The notes: generated by a model from the letters alone, not told the origin. A DNA stretch of 64,000 nucleotides from an uncultured Chitinophaga sp. (GCF_946479755.1 NZ_CAMLHC010000008.1:124001-188000); one strand, 5' to 3'; positions 27,116 to 36,780 are shown, counted from the first letter of the stretch. Program-made: numbers and translations.

Positions 27116-27630
27116 GTTGCTATTTTAAAATTTTCATAACACGAACGTGCTACTTGTTTACTGGTAGCTTTTACTATATTTGGCCCCTGATCATAAACAA
27201 TGATCGTGTGAACCAGAATCTGAGAGGTATAATTGAAATCTAAATCGGTAATAAAAATTGGTTTTCGGTATATGCTTATGAGAAAACGCCTGACCAGCTT
27301 TTTCTTCACTTTTCCTGTTGACATCAACACCGTCAATGCCGCTGTAGTATTAAGTTTTTCTTGGTATTTGCATAGAGGGTAAATTAAATTATACCGTCGT
27401 AGGTGTAACGGATATCGTGTCAACTAAAATTGGTTTTGCTTATTTAATCTGAATTAAATTTTCTACGGAAAAATTTTCCGGCTAGTCGTTTTGTTGTTAT
27501 CAAATCGCAGCTATCGCTGCGTATAGGAATTCGTTTGCTTGAATGTTTTTTATAAGTGCATTGGTGCTTATCGGCACCTCCATGCCTGAACTTTTGTTAT
27601 CAGTTACATTTTCTCAAATCAAAATCGCTT
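27116..27630 (+). promoter_or_regulatory. 515-bp leader region of susC pair 4
   Basis: Longest gene-free stretch of the window. It holds a second GCTTATG start context (27274-27280) opening a 34-codon frame to 27382, a palindrome CGGAAAA-A-TTTTCCG (27466-27480), a short stem CGCAGC/GCTGCG near 27506-27521, and the terminal shared block TCAAATCAAAATC-GCTTATG. A minus-strand frame at 27100-27423 runs through the terminator and is not believed. Confidence 0.4.
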
Positions 27631-30600
27631 ATGAAGAAAGGATTGCTTCTCTGGCTGTTTGTGGCTTTCAGCACGTTACAGGCGCTGGCGCAAACACGAA
27701 CAATCTCCGGTAAAGTGACCGATGCAAAGGATGGCGCTCCTTTGCCAGGCGTTACCGTACGAATTGTTAGTAGTACTAACGGAACCGTTACAAATGCTTC
27801 CGGTGAATTCCAGTTAAAAGTAGAAGGAAAAGTTGCTGCGCTGGAACTTTCTTTTGTGGGCTATGCCACCCAACAGGTGAGCATTGCCGGTAAAAACAAT
27901 GTAGACGTAAAACTGGCACGGGATGAGAAAGGCCTGAGTGAAGTGGTGGTGGTAGGCTATGGAACCGTGGAAAGGAAAAACCTCACTGCTGCGGTGTCCA
28001 GTATTAAAGGCGCTGCATTGACCAATCAGGCCAATTCCAGCGTGGACCGCCAGCTGGCAGGCCAGGTGGCAGGTGTGCAGGTAGCGGTGCCCAGCGGCAT
28101 CCTCGGCCAGGCCGCCCGTGTACGTATCCGCGGTACCAACTCACTGACCAGCAGCGCTGATCCGCTGTATGTGATCGACGGGGTACCCTATATCACCGGC
28201 AACCAAAGCGGTGTTACCCCTAACAACCCGTTGGGTGACATCAACCCTAATGACATTGAAAGCATGGAAGTGCTGAAAGATGGCGCCGCAACAGCTATCT
28301 ACGGCTCCCGTGCAGCCAATGGCGTTATCCTCATCACTACCAAGAAAGGTAAACTCGGAAGAGCCAGGATCGCCTACGATAACTGGTTTGCTGCTGCCAC
28401 GCCTTCCAAACGTTTCGATTTGCTGAATGCAGATGAGTTTGTGACCATCGCCAATGAGAAATATGCGAACGTAGGTAAGGCTGCTGTCGCTTTCCCCACC
28501 CCTAACCCGGATGGTGGCAATTACAACACCGACTGGCAGAAGATCGTTACCCATACCGGCTTCCAGCATAACCATGCCCTGTCTCTCAGCGGCGCCAATG
28601 AGCAAACGAACTACTACGTTTCCATGGGATATACTGAGCTGAACGGCATCGCCGTTGGTAACAGCCAGCGTAAATACCAGGCCCGTTTCAAACTGGAACA
28701 AAAAGCGCTGGACGTGATCACCGTTGGTATCAACGCCAATGTTTCCCATATTACCAACAACGGTCTCAATAACAGCACTACCGGTCTTTCCGGTAACATT
28801 ACCAACGCCCTGCGCGCATTGCCTAACGTGCCCGCCAAATGGAACGATGGCACTTACAATCTCAGCGCCGACAAACAGGTACTGGGCAGCGGCGCCAACG
28901 CAGAAAAAATCACCGACAACTACACCAATATCCTGTACGTCATAGATCATAACATCTATCGTAACCAGAACCTGAACGTGACTGGTAATGCCTTTGCCAA
29001 TGTACAGATCATCAAGGGACTGGATGTAAGGACGCAGATCGGTGTCAACGCACTGAATGGTGAAGACTTCCAGTACTGGAACCCCGTTCACGGCGACGGC
29101 CGTAACTCAAAAGGTATCGTGTTCCAGCAGGCTATTCCCAGCTTCCGGTACAACTGGGTGAACACCATCACCTATAACAAGCAACTGGGTAGCCATAACA
29201 TCAATGCGGTAGCAGGTCTTGAGTACCAGAAAACAAGAGAGCGCAGCTTCTCTGCCAACGGTACCAACCTTACCAGCGCTTTCTTCGGACAGAATAACGT
29301 TATCACTAACGGCGCCGGTACCCAAACGATCGGCGGTGATATCATTGAACGTGCCTTCCAGTCTTACTTCATAAGAGCTACCTATGCTTACCTGGACCGC
29401 TACATCGTATCCGGTACTTTCCGTCGCGATGCTATCTCTTCCCTGCCTCCGGGTAATCAGAACGCTGATCTGCCGGGCGTTTCCGTAGGATGGAGATTGT
29501 CACAGGAGAATTTCTTCCGTAACTCAGACGCACTGCGCTTTATCAGCAACCTGAAAATCAGAGGCGGCTATGCTAAAGTAGGTAACGTGGAAATCGGATC
29601 TTACCCTTATGCCGGTACTTACAAAACAGTATTGTATGGTAATGATCTGGCACTGGCTTACAATCAGCTGTACAATCCTGAACTGTCTTTCGAAACCAGC
29701 AAAAAAACCAACATCGGCCTGGACCTGGGACTGCTGAAAGACAGGATCAACATCACCGCCGAATACTTCAAAAACGATATCGACGGTATGGTGCTGGCGG
29801 CTCCTACCCCTCCTTCCCTGGGTATTCCGGGCGCCGGCAAGCCCAATGTTATCAACCGTAACATCGGTAAGATGTATAACAAAGGGTTTGAATTCTCTGT
29901 AAACAGTATCAACATTCAACGCGAAGACTTTACCTGGAGCACCGGCTTTAACATCTCCTTTGTGAAAAATGAAGTGACCGGCCTGGTAAACAACGCTGAT
30001 ATGGTGTATCCTTATAACATCACGAGAGTAGGCGAATCTGTTGGTAGCTTCTATGGCTATGAATCAGCGGGTGTAAACCCGGCCAATGGTAACCCGCTGT
30101 GGCGTAAAGCTGACGGCTCCATTGTACAGGGTGATTTCAAAACCAGCGCTTACTACGCTTATGATCCGTCCAAACCGGAAGATATGAGCAAAAGAGCGGA
30201 GGCACTAACTGCAACGGATAAACGCGTTTTGGGCAGGTCAACGCCTACCTACTACGGAGGTTTGAGCAATACCTTTACTTACAAAGGTTTTGACCTGAAT
30301 ATCTTCCTGTCTTTCGCCGGTGGCAACAAAGTGTATAACATTACCCGCCAGGAAGCGCTGAACAACCAGAAGTTCCAGAACGGTGGCAGAGAACTGCTCA
30401 ACAGATGGACCACACCGGGCCAGGTAACGGACGTGCCTAAACTGTACCAGGGTTCTGACAACTTCGTGTTACAGAATGGCAACGTAGCCAGCCGCTTCCT
30501 GGAAGACGGTAAATTTATCCGTGCACAGAATATCGGTCTGGGTTACACTATGCCTAAGCGCATCGTGGAAAGCATCCGCCTGAGCAATATCCGTGTGTTT

Positions 30601-30759
30601 GCACAGGTGCAGAACGCTTTTGTGATCACCAGCTATTCCGGTATGGATCCCGAACTGAATGCCTATAGCGGTACCCGTGTAAACACTGAGCCGGGATTGG
30701 ATTTTAACACGAACCCGATGCCACGTACCTACACTATCGGTATTAATGTTGGACTGTAA
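27631..30759 (+). CDS. SusC/RagA-family TonB-linked outer membrane protein (pair 4)
   Basis: 1042-residue SusC homologue from the ATG at 27631. The frame extends to 27556, but the extra residues are not signal-like and the GCTTATG context marks the start. Signal peptide to ALAQ, carboxypeptidase-D-like domain (TRTISGKVTDAKDGA onward), TonB-box LSEVVVVGYG, plug with AIYGSRAANGVILITTKKG, and a barrel ending YTIGINVGL. Its first 45 residues are almost those of pair 2. The susD gene starts only 11 bp after the stop. Confidence 0.95.
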   Translation: MKKGLLLWLFVAFSTLQALAQTRTISGKVTDAKDGAPLPGVTVRIVSSTNGTVTNASGEFQLKVEGKVAALELSFVGYATQQVSIAGKNNVDVKLARDEKGLSEVVVVGYGTVERKNLTAAVSSIKGAALTNQANSSVDRQLAGQVAGVQVAVPSGILGQAARVRIRGTNSLTSSADPLYVIDGVPYITGNQSGVTPNNPLGDINPNDIESMEVLKDGAATAIYGSRAANGVILITTKKGKLGRARIAYDNWFAAATPSKRFDLLNADEFVTIANEKYANVGKAAVAFPTPNPDGGNYNTDWQKIVTHTGFQHNHALSLSGANEQTNYYVSMGYTELNGIAVGNSQRKYQARFKLEQKALDVITVGINANVSHITNNGLNNSTTGLSGNITNALRALPNVPAKWNDGTYNLSADKQVLGSGANAEKITDNYTNILYVIDHNIYRNQNLNVTGNAFANVQIIKGLDVRTQIGVNALNGEDFQYWNPVHGDGRNSKGIVFQQAIPSFRYNWVNTITYNKQLGSHNINAVAGLEYQKTRERSFSANGTNLTSAFFGQNNVITNGAGTQTIGGDIIERAFQSYFIRATYAYLDRYIVSGTFRRDAISSLPPGNQNADLPGVSVGWRLSQENFFRNSDALRFISNLKIRGGYAKVGNVEIGSYPYAGTYKTVLYGNDLALAYNQLYNPELSFETSKKTNIGLDLGLLKDRINITAEYFKNDIDGMVLAAPTPPSLGIPGAGKPNVINRNIGKMYNKGFEFSVNSINIQREDFTWSTGFNISFVKNEVTGLVNNADMVYPYNITRVGESVGSFYGYESAGVNPANGNPLWRKADGSIVQGDFKTSAYYAYDPSKPEDMSKRAEALTATDKRVLGRSTPTYYGGLSNTFTYKGFDLNIFLSFAGGNKVYNITRQEALNNQKFQNGGRELLNRWTTPGQVTDVPKLYQGSDNFVLQNGNVASRFLEDGKFIRAQNIGLGYTMPKRIVESIRLSNIRVFAQVQNAFVITSYSGMDPELNAYSGTRVNTEPGLDFNTNPMPRTYTIGINVGL

Positions 30760-30770
30760 AATTTAGCATC

Positions 30771-32396
30771 ATGACAAAGAAATTCAGATATCAATATAAC
30801 GGAAACATTACGAAGGTTGTAGCGGGAGTGCTGATGATAGCAGCCGGTTTGTCTTCCTGCAGTAAGTTTACAGAACTCACTCCCAAGAACCAGCTGGCGG
30901 ATAATACCGTATTTAAGGATTCTGCGCAGGTGGAACTGGCGTTGAACGGGGTGTACAACGCAGCTGCCATCGGCAGCTACAACGATAGTTATACCGCCGG
31001 CCGCGGTTATCCTTTTGGTGCTGCCTCCATTGAGCAGGGCGAGATGAGAGGGGAAGACATGATCAACCTCGAAGGGTTTTATGAGATCACTTATAAATCC
31101 CAGTATTCCACCACCTCCGCTAACAATGTGAACATGTGGGTGAACCTGTATGCGCTGATCAACCAGGCGAATACATTCATCGAAGGGGCACAGGCTGCAG
31201 CAACAACGGGAATTATCTCCTCCGGCAAAGCATTGCAGCTGGAGTCTGAAGCCCGCTTCCTGCGTGCGCTGGCACATCATGAGCTACTGATCCACTTCTG
31301 CAGGCCTTATGCTTCCAAAAATGGAGGTGAAGTGGGTATCCCCTACCGTACGATTGCAATGAATTCCGTTTCAAAAATCGACGAAGCGCTGAAAGTAGGC
31401 AGAGGCACGGTAGCAGAAGCATACGATAAACTGCTGGCCGACCTGGATTTTGCAGAAGCTAACCTGAGTGGTGCTACGAAATTTGGTTATAACCATGCCA
31501 CCAAAGGAGCAGCTATTGCCCTGAAAATGAGGGTTAAGCTGCACAAGGGTGATTATGCCGGCGTTATTGCGGAAGGTACCAAGCTGGGTACTGCAACTGC
31601 CGGAACATCCTTTAACAGCCCTGTCAACGGATACACGCTCGCTACCAGTCCCGACGAGCCATTTACCAAGAACGATAAAAACAGCGAGTCTGTTTTCTCT
31701 ATTGCCAACAGTGCGCTGGCCAACGGAGATACCAACGGCGCCCTGCCTTCTATGTTCCTGCCCTCCACCAGCGGTGGCCGTGGCCTGGTAGCTACCAGTC
31801 CTAACCTGTACAACGCTGCATTCTGGGCGGAAGACGACCTGCGCAGGTCATTGCTGCAGATTAAGCAGACAACTACCAAAGATGGTAAGCCGGTGGATAA
31901 CTACTATTTCAGCTACAAATACCGTGATGGTCTTAATAAGTCCGACTGGGCGCCTATTATCCGTTATGCAGAGGTATTGCTGAATGCTGCAGAAGCGTAT
32001 GCCCGTACGGGTAATACTGCGCAGGCCTTCGCCTTGTATAATGCAGTGCGTAACAGGTCACTGCCAGCTACCAGCCCTAACAGGATCACTACGCCTCCGG
32101 CAGATATGATGCTGGCCATCCTGAACGAACGCCGCGTGGAATTTGCCGGTGAAGGACGCCGCTGGCCGGACATCCACCGCCTGGCACTCGATCCGGTGTA
32201 TTCTGCGAAAGGTATTCCTGCCAAAGTGCTGAAGAGCGATCTTAAAACCGACGGCAGTGACTACAACGTGGTGACTAAACCGGCAGTGAAAGCCAGCTAT
32301 AACGCAATCGTCTATACGGACTTCCGTTTCATCTGGCCTATTCCGTCCACCGAAACTGCTTCCAATCCTAATATGAAGCAGAATCCTGAATACTAG
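30771..32396 (+). CDS. SusD/RagB-family surface lipoprotein (pair 4)
   Basis: 541-residue classical SusD/RagB lipoprotein. An unusually long n-region precedes the hydrophobic stretch and the lipobox GLSSC (cysteine at residue 30). The mature part shows the SusD pattern: SKFTELTPKNQL, LNGVYNAA, LESEARFLRALAHHELL, EVLLNAAEAYARTGN, LNERRVEFAGEGRRWPDIHR, and the ending FIWPIPSTETASNPNMKQNP. It belongs to a different SusD branch from pairs 2 and 3. A perfect 9-bp hairpin terminator follows. Confidence 0.95.
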   Translation: MTKKFRYQYNGNITKVVAGVLMIAAGLSSCSKFTELTPKNQLADNTVFKDSAQVELALNGVYNAAAIGSYNDSYTAGRGYPFGAASIEQGEMRGEDMINLEGFYEITYKSQYSTTSANNVNMWVNLYALINQANTFIEGAQAAATTGIISSGKALQLESEARFLRALAHHELLIHFCRPYASKNGGEVGIPYRTIAMNSVSKIDEALKVGRGTVAEAYDKLLADLDFAEANLSGATKFGYNHATKGAAIALKMRVKLHKGDYAGVIAEGTKLGTATAGTSFNSPVNGYTLATSPDEPFTKNDKNSESVFSIANSALANGDTNGALPSMFLPSTSGGRGLVATSPNLYNAAFWAEDDLRRSLLQIKQTTTKDGKPVDNYYFSYKYRDGLNKSDWAPIIRYAEVLLNAAEAYARTGNTAQAFALYNAVRNRSLPATSPNRITTPPADMMLAILNERRVEFAGEGRRWPDIHRLALDPVYSAKGIPAKVLKSDLKTDGSDYNVVTKPAVKASYNAIVYTDFRFIWPIPSTETASNPNMKQNPEY

Positions 32397-32447
32397 TAAT
32401 ATTTCCATAGCAATAGATGATGAGTAACATATATTCAGTTAACACAC

Positions 32448-32475
32448 GTCCCGGGATTCCTCCCGGGACTTTTTT
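32448..32475 (+). terminator. Terminator of susCD pair 4
   Basis: GTCCCGGGA (32448-32456) and TCCCGGGAC (32461-32469) pair perfectly around TTCC. T6 follows. Confidence 0.93.
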
Positions 32476-32507
32476 ATGCTATGGTTCGTTGCCCTGGCGA
32501 ACGTTCA

Positions 32508-32550
32508 AACGAAGAAGGCTGGCCTGTTTTACAGGCCAGCCTTCTTCGTT
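32508..32550 (-). terminator. Perfect 20-bp hairpin between convergent genes
   Basis: The arms at 32508-32527 and 32531-32550 are perfectly complementary with a 3-nt loop and contain GAAGGCTGGCC. It lies 21 bp after the stop of the minus-strand TlpA-like gene and is its likely 3' end. It lacks a T-tract and resembles other hairpins in this window. Confidence 0.65.
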
Positions 32551-32571
32551 GATGAATATGATCGGGAAATA

Positions 32572-33735
32572 TTATTTCAATACTTCCTGCAGTTTAGCAG
32601 TCAGTGCAGCGCCTCTGAGGTCGCTGGCAATCACTTTGCCTTGCGGGTCGAGGAGGAAGTTAGTGGGAATAGCGTTGATACCATACAGCGGCACTACGGA
32701 AGAGTCCCAGAATTTCAGATCGCTGACGTGGTTCCAGGTGAGACCGTCTTTAGCGATAGCGGCCAGCCACTGGTCTTTGGTTTTGTCCAGTGATACGCCG
32801 AGAACCGTGAAATTTTTGCCTTTGAACTGCTGGAAAGCTTTCACTACGTTCGGGTTTTCCTCACGGCAGGGTCCACACCAGCTGGCCCAGAAATCGAGCA
32901 GTACGTATTTACCGCGCAGGGATTTCAGGCTGATCATTTTACCGTTGGGGTCAGGGAGCGTGAAGTCAGGGGCTTCCATGCCTACTTTAACGGCTGTTGC
33001 GGATTCGTCATCGCCACCGGCGGCATCACCAGCGCTTAACTGGTTATTTTTTTCCAGTTCGGCGATTTTGTCGGTCATGCTTTTCACCAGGGTATTCTTG
33101 GGGAAGCGGGTGGTTAAACCGGCGATGACCTGTTTATGGGCGATGATTTCTTCCGGGTTTCTCACCTGGCTGATAGCGAATACGGCGTTGGCCGGATTTT
33201 TTGTTTTTTCAGCAAGGGTGAAGAATCCCTTCTCAAAATCTTTTTCTTTTTTCTGGATGGCTTCCAGCTGCGGCTGGAATACGCTGTCCGGTACTTTGGC
33301 GTTGTGGAGGCTGTCTACCTTGCGCATTTCTTCTGTCAGGGCGATCGACTGTTTGCTGATGTCCTGCAGGAACTGCTGCAGTTCGGACGTCGCTTCAGAG
33401 CCTGTTACCTTCATGGTTTCGAGGTCGTTGGCATCGCCTGTGAGTTTCATATCTCCTGCGTCGAGCGCCAGCAGAACGAATTTGCCATTGTCAAAACGGA
33501 TGCGGTAGAGGCCTTGTTCGGGTACCATACCTTTCAGGGTAAATTTACCGCTGGCATCTTTTACGTTGGTGGAGTCCACCACTTTCAGGTTTTCCAGTGT
33601 CAGTTCTTCCAGTACTACAGGTCCGAGGGGAAGGTTGCTGAATTGTCCCTCGATTTTAAATTCTCCTTTTTCCTGCTGTCCGGCACATCCGGCCAGGAAA
33701 GCTGCTACGGACATCCACAATAAGTATTTTTTCAT
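32572..33735 (-). CDS. TlpA-family thiol-disulfide oxidoreductase lipoprotein (DUF4369)
   Basis: 387-residue periplasm-facing lipoprotein: lipobox FLAGC (cysteine 17), a DUF4369-like beta domain (about 25-115), a helical linker (115-235), and a thioredoxin-like AhpC/TSA domain (250-387) with active site WCGPC (286-290). Such proteins keep extracytoplasmic thiols reduced, for example for cytochrome c maturation or redox repair. The exact partner is unknown. It is followed on the plus side by gatB, transcribed in the same direction 67 bp upstream. Confidence 0.92.
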   Translation of the reverse strand: MKKYLLWMSVAAFLAGCAGQQEKGEFKIEGQFSNLPLGPVVLEELTLENLKVVDSTNVKDASGKFTLKGMVPEQGLYRIRFDNGKFVLLALDAGDMKLTGDANDLETMKVTGSEATSELQQFLQDISKQSIALTEEMRKVDSLHNAKVPDSVFQPQLEAIQKKEKDFEKGFFTLAEKTKNPANAVFAISQVRNPEEIIAHKQVIAGLTTRFPKNTLVKSMTDKIAELEKNNQLSAGDAAGGDDESATAVKVGMEAPDFTLPDPNGKMISLKSLRGKYVLLDFWASWCGPCREENPNVVKAFQQFKGKNFTVLGVSLDKTKDQWLAAIAKDGLTWNHVSDLKFWDSSVVPLYGINAIPTNFLLDPQGKVIASDLRGAALTAKLQEVLK

Positions 33736-33802
33736 GCTACTGATTTTTTATCGTTTTCTGAGCCTTTCAACTGTCAATATTAGCTAAATATCTTCAAAGC
33801 GG

Positions 33803-35254
33803 CTATCCTTTCAGTTTTTCGGCCAGCAGTTCGTTGGTGAGCCGGGGATCTGCCTTGCCTTTAGACAGTTTCATCACTTCACCTACAAACAGCGACATCA
33901 GGCCTTTTTTGCCACCGCGGAAAGCGGCTACCTTATCGGGGTATTTGGCGAGCACCTCATCGATGATGGGGCTGATATTGTCGGCGTTGGTGTCCTGCAG
34001 GAGGTTGAGCCGCGTGGCGATGGCCAGCGGGTCTTCGGTGGTGGCGGTGATCATCTCCGGCAATATCCTCGAGGAGGCGATGGAGAAGCTCACCTTTCCG
34101 CTGTCGGTGAGATGGATCAGCGCCGCCAGGGCTGCCGGGGGTACCGGAAACCGGGAGATATCTTCCGAATGTTCGTTGAGCCATGATTTTACGGGGCCCA
34201 GCATCCAGTTGGCGGCTGCTTTGTATTGCGTGGTAACGGCGGTCAGGCTTTCGAAGTAGTCGGCGGTGCCTTTATCATCGCAGATCACGCGGGCGTCGTA
34301 TTCCGGCAGGCCGTAGACGGTGGTGTATTTAAGGACCAGTTCTTCCGGCAGTGCGGGCAGGGTGGCCCTGATGGCGGCGATAAACTCATCGGTAAGATGG
34401 AACGGCGCCAGGTCCGGCTCAGGGAAGTAACGGTAGTCGTTGGCTTCCTCTTTGGAGCGCAGGGAAAAAGAGCTGCCGGTGGCTGCGTCGAAGCTGCGGG
34501 TTTCCTGTATCAGGGTGCCGCCCGCTTCCAGCAGGTCTATCTGCCTTTTTACTTCGTTATCGATGGCCCGCTTCACGTTGCGGATAGAGTTCATGTTTTT
34601 CACTTCCACCTTGGTGCCCAGGGTGGTAACGCCTTTGAGGCGCACGGAGATATTGGCGTCGCAGCGCATGCTGCCTTCTTCCATATTGCCGTCGCATACG
34701 CCGAGGTAACGTACCAGCCGCCGTAGTTCGGTCAGGTAAGCGTAGGCTTCGTCGCTGGTGTGCATGTCCGGTTCGCTCACGATTTCCACGAGTGGCACGC
34801 CGGCGCGGTTATAGTCCACATAGCTGTTGGCCGGGTCCTGGTCGTGCAGCAGTTTGCCTGCGTCTTCTTCCAGGTGGATACGGTTGAGCTGAATCTGGCG
34901 GCTGCCGGCATCGGTCACCACCGGTACATACCCTCCTTTGCAGATGGGGGCGGTATGCTGAGATACCTGGTAACCTTTGGGCAGGTCGGGATAGAAGTAG
35001 TTCTTACGGGCGAAATAATTGTCTTTTTCTATTTCACAATGGCAGGCGAGGCCCAGTTTAATGGCGTATTCGGCTGCCTTGCGGTTCATCCGGGGCAGTG
35101 TGCCTGGATGTGCCAGGGAAATGGCGCTGATATGGGTGTTGGGCGCCCCGCCGAAGGCCGCGCTGTCACTGCAGAACAGTTTGCTCTCTGTAAGCAGCTG
35201 GGCATGTACTTCCAGCCCGATCACTGTTTCATATTTGCTGTAGATATCGCTCAT
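33803..35254 (-). CDS. gatB: Aspartyl/glutamyl-tRNA(Asn/Gln) amidotransferase subunit B
   Basis: 483-residue GatB, the subunit that binds mischarged Glu-tRNA(Gln) or Asp-tRNA(Asn) and activates it for amidation. It has the N-terminal cradle domain beginning YETVIGLEVHAQL, the signature NRAGVPLVEIVSEPD (about residues 149-163), the segment SMRCDANISVR, and the helical/YqeY C-terminal tail (from about residue 335). gatA and gatC are not in the window. ATG start preceded at 35273-35280 by a TATATTTG box. Divergent from the aldehyde dehydrogenase gene. Confidence 0.97.
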   Translation of the reverse strand: MSDIYSKYETVIGLEVHAQLLTESKLFCSDSAAFGGAPNTHISAISLAHPGTLPRMNRKAAEYAIKLGLACHCEIEKDNYFARKNYFYPDLPKGYQVSQHTAPICKGGYVPVVTDAGSRQIQLNRIHLEEDAGKLLHDQDPANSYVDYNRAGVPLVEIVSEPDMHTSDEAYAYLTELRRLVRYLGVCDGNMEEGSMRCDANISVRLKGVTTLGTKVEVKNMNSIRNVKRAIDNEVKRQIDLLEAGGTLIQETRSFDAATGSSFSLRSKEEANDYRYFPEPDLAPFHLTDEFIAAIRATLPALPEELVLKYTTVYGLPEYDARVICDDKGTADYFESLTAVTTQYKAAANWMLGPVKSWLNEHSEDISRFPVPPAALAALIHLTDSGKVSFSIASSRILPEMITATTEDPLAIATRLNLLQDTNADNISPIIDEVLAKYPDKVAAFRGGKKGLMSLFVGEVMKLSKGKADPRLTNELLAEKLKG

Positions 35255-35272
35255 AATCCGTACTGATTATCG

Positions 35273-35280
35273 CAAATATA
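35273..35280 (-). promoter_or_regulatory. gatB -7 promoter box (TATATTTG)
   Basis: Exact TAnnTTTG on the minus strand, 18 nt before the gatB ATG. No clear -33 element. Confidence 0.5.
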
Positions 35281-35361
35281 TTCAAATAATGCTGGGTTTC
35301 CGACCTATTTCATGCCCGGAAATACCTAACTTGAGACAGATAAAGGTTAAATTTTTACCCT

Positions 35362-36744
35362 ATGATCAGCAATGCCCAGATCAGTCAGCTGTATAATGCC
35401 CAGCATGACTATTTCGATTCCGGAGTGACCCACCCCTATGCCTTCAGAAAAGCGATGCTGCAAAAGCTGAAAAAAGCCATTCAGCGTTATGAGCCCCGTA
35501 TTCTCGAAGCACTGAAACTGGACCTCCATAAACACCCGCTGGAAGCGTACAGCAGCGAAGTCGGATTCCTGTATGAAGAAATCGCCTATATAGCGGCCAA
35601 TCTGAAGCAGTGGATGGAACCGGAGGTGGTGACTTCCCCTTTCGTGACCTATCCCAGCAGCAGCCGGGTGTATCGTGAGCCGCTCGGCCTTACGCTGATC
35701 ATTGCGCCCTGGAATTATCCTTTTATGCTGCAACTCAGCCCGCTGGTAGGAGCTATCGCCGGTGGCAACTGCGCCATCCTGAAGCCTTCCGAACTGGCGC
35801 CGCATACGGCGGCGGTCATCGCGGACCTGGTCAAAGAAACCTTTGATCCGGCCTATATCAGTGTGGTGGAGGGCGACGGCGGCACCGTTATCCCCGCCCT
35901 GATGGCTTTCCGGTTCGACCACGTGTTTTTTACGGGCAGTATCCCTGTGGGCAAAAAAATCATGGAAATGGCCGTGCCGCATCTTACGCCGGTAACGCTG
36001 GAGCTGGGTGGCAAATCGCCCTGTGTGGTGGATGAAAAAGTGAATGTAAAGGTGGCGGCTAAACGGATCGTATGGTCTAAATTCTGGAATGCCGGACAGA
36101 CCTGCGTGGCGCCGGATTACCTGCTGGTGCACCATAAAATAAAAGAAGCGCTGGTGGCTGCCCTGAAAGAGGCTATTGTGGAGTTCTTTGGTGAGAACCC
36201 CGCTGCCAGCCAGGACTACGCCCGCATGATCAATACCCGCCGCTTCGATGCGGTGGCAGCCTATCTGAAAGAAGGAAAGGTGCTGCATGGCGGCCAGACT
36301 GACCGCGAACAGCGGTATATAGCTCCTACCCTGCTGGAAGAAGTGGAGTGGGACGACCCGGTGATGCAGGAAGAAATTTTTGGCCCCGTGTTGCCGGTGC
36401 TGACTTTTGAGACGCTGCCGCAGGCGATCCAGGCGATTAAGAAAAACCCCTATCCGTTGGCATTGTATGTCTTCACTAAAAGTAAAAAAACAGAGCAGGC
36501 GTTAATAGAACAGGTGCGCTTTGGTGGCGGCTGCGTGAACAATGCGCTGGTCCATCTCACCAATCCGGAGCTGCCGTTCGGCGGTGCGGGCTACAGTGGC
36601 ATGGGGCAGTACCATGGCCGTTATAGTTTTGATACGTTCACCCATGCCAAAGGAATGCTGAAAACCGCTACCTGGCTGGACGTGCCGGTGAAGTATCCGC
36701 CGTTTAAAAACAAGCTCGGGCTGTTGAAGAAGATCATGAAATAG
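35362..36744 (+). CDS. Aldehyde dehydrogenase, ALDH3 type
   Basis: 460-residue NAD(P)-dependent aldehyde dehydrogenase oxidising aldehydes to acids. Active-site residues are visible: APWNYP (115-120), Glu214 in LELGGKSP and the catalytic cysteine 248 in NAGQTCVAPDY. Length near 460 and the short N-terminus without an oligomerisation extension place it with ALDH3/fatty-aldehyde or coniferyl-aldehyde dehydrogenases. Substrate unknown. A single-gene unit, divergent from gatB; a weak hairpin lies after the stop. Confidence 0.93.
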   Translation: MISNAQISQLYNAQHDYFDSGVTHPYAFRKAMLQKLKKAIQRYEPRILEALKLDLHKHPLEAYSSEVGFLYEEIAYIAANLKQWMEPEVVTSPFVTYPSSSRVYREPLGLTLIIAPWNYPFMLQLSPLVGAIAGGNCAILKPSELAPHTAAVIADLVKETFDPAYISVVEGDGGTVIPALMAFRFDHVFFTGSIPVGKKIMEMAVPHLTPVTLELGGKSPCVVDEKVNVKVAAKRIVWSKFWNAGQTCVAPDYLLVHHKIKEALVAALKEAIVEFFGENPAASQDYARMINTRRFDAVAAYLKEGKVLHGGQTDREQRYIAPTLLEEVEWDDPVMQEEIFGPVLPVLTFETLPQAIQAIKKNPYPLALYVFTKSKKTEQALIEQVRFGGGCVNNALVHLTNPELPFGGAGYSGMGQYHGRYSFDTFTHAKGMLKTATWLDVPVKYPPFKNKLGLLKKIMK

Positions 36745-36762
36745 TACAGAAAAACGAAGAGA

Positions 36763-36780
36763 CTGACCTGTGATGGTCAG
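36763..36780 (+). repeat. Weak CTGACC/GGTCAG hairpin
   Basis: CTGACC (36763-36768) pairs with GGTCAG (36775-36780). One mismatch interrupts extension to GGCTGACC-type arms. It belongs to the recurrent hairpin group described in the findings; there is no T-tract. Confidence 0.4.

Noticed and set aside
27100..27423. 107-codon minus-strand frame in the pair 4 leader
   Set aside because: It ends inside the susCD pair 3 terminator, has no domain and a composition like random AT-rich DNA.
32417..33508. 363-codon plus-strand frame
   Set aside because: Antisense to the TlpA-like gene and running through the susCD terminator; no family match.
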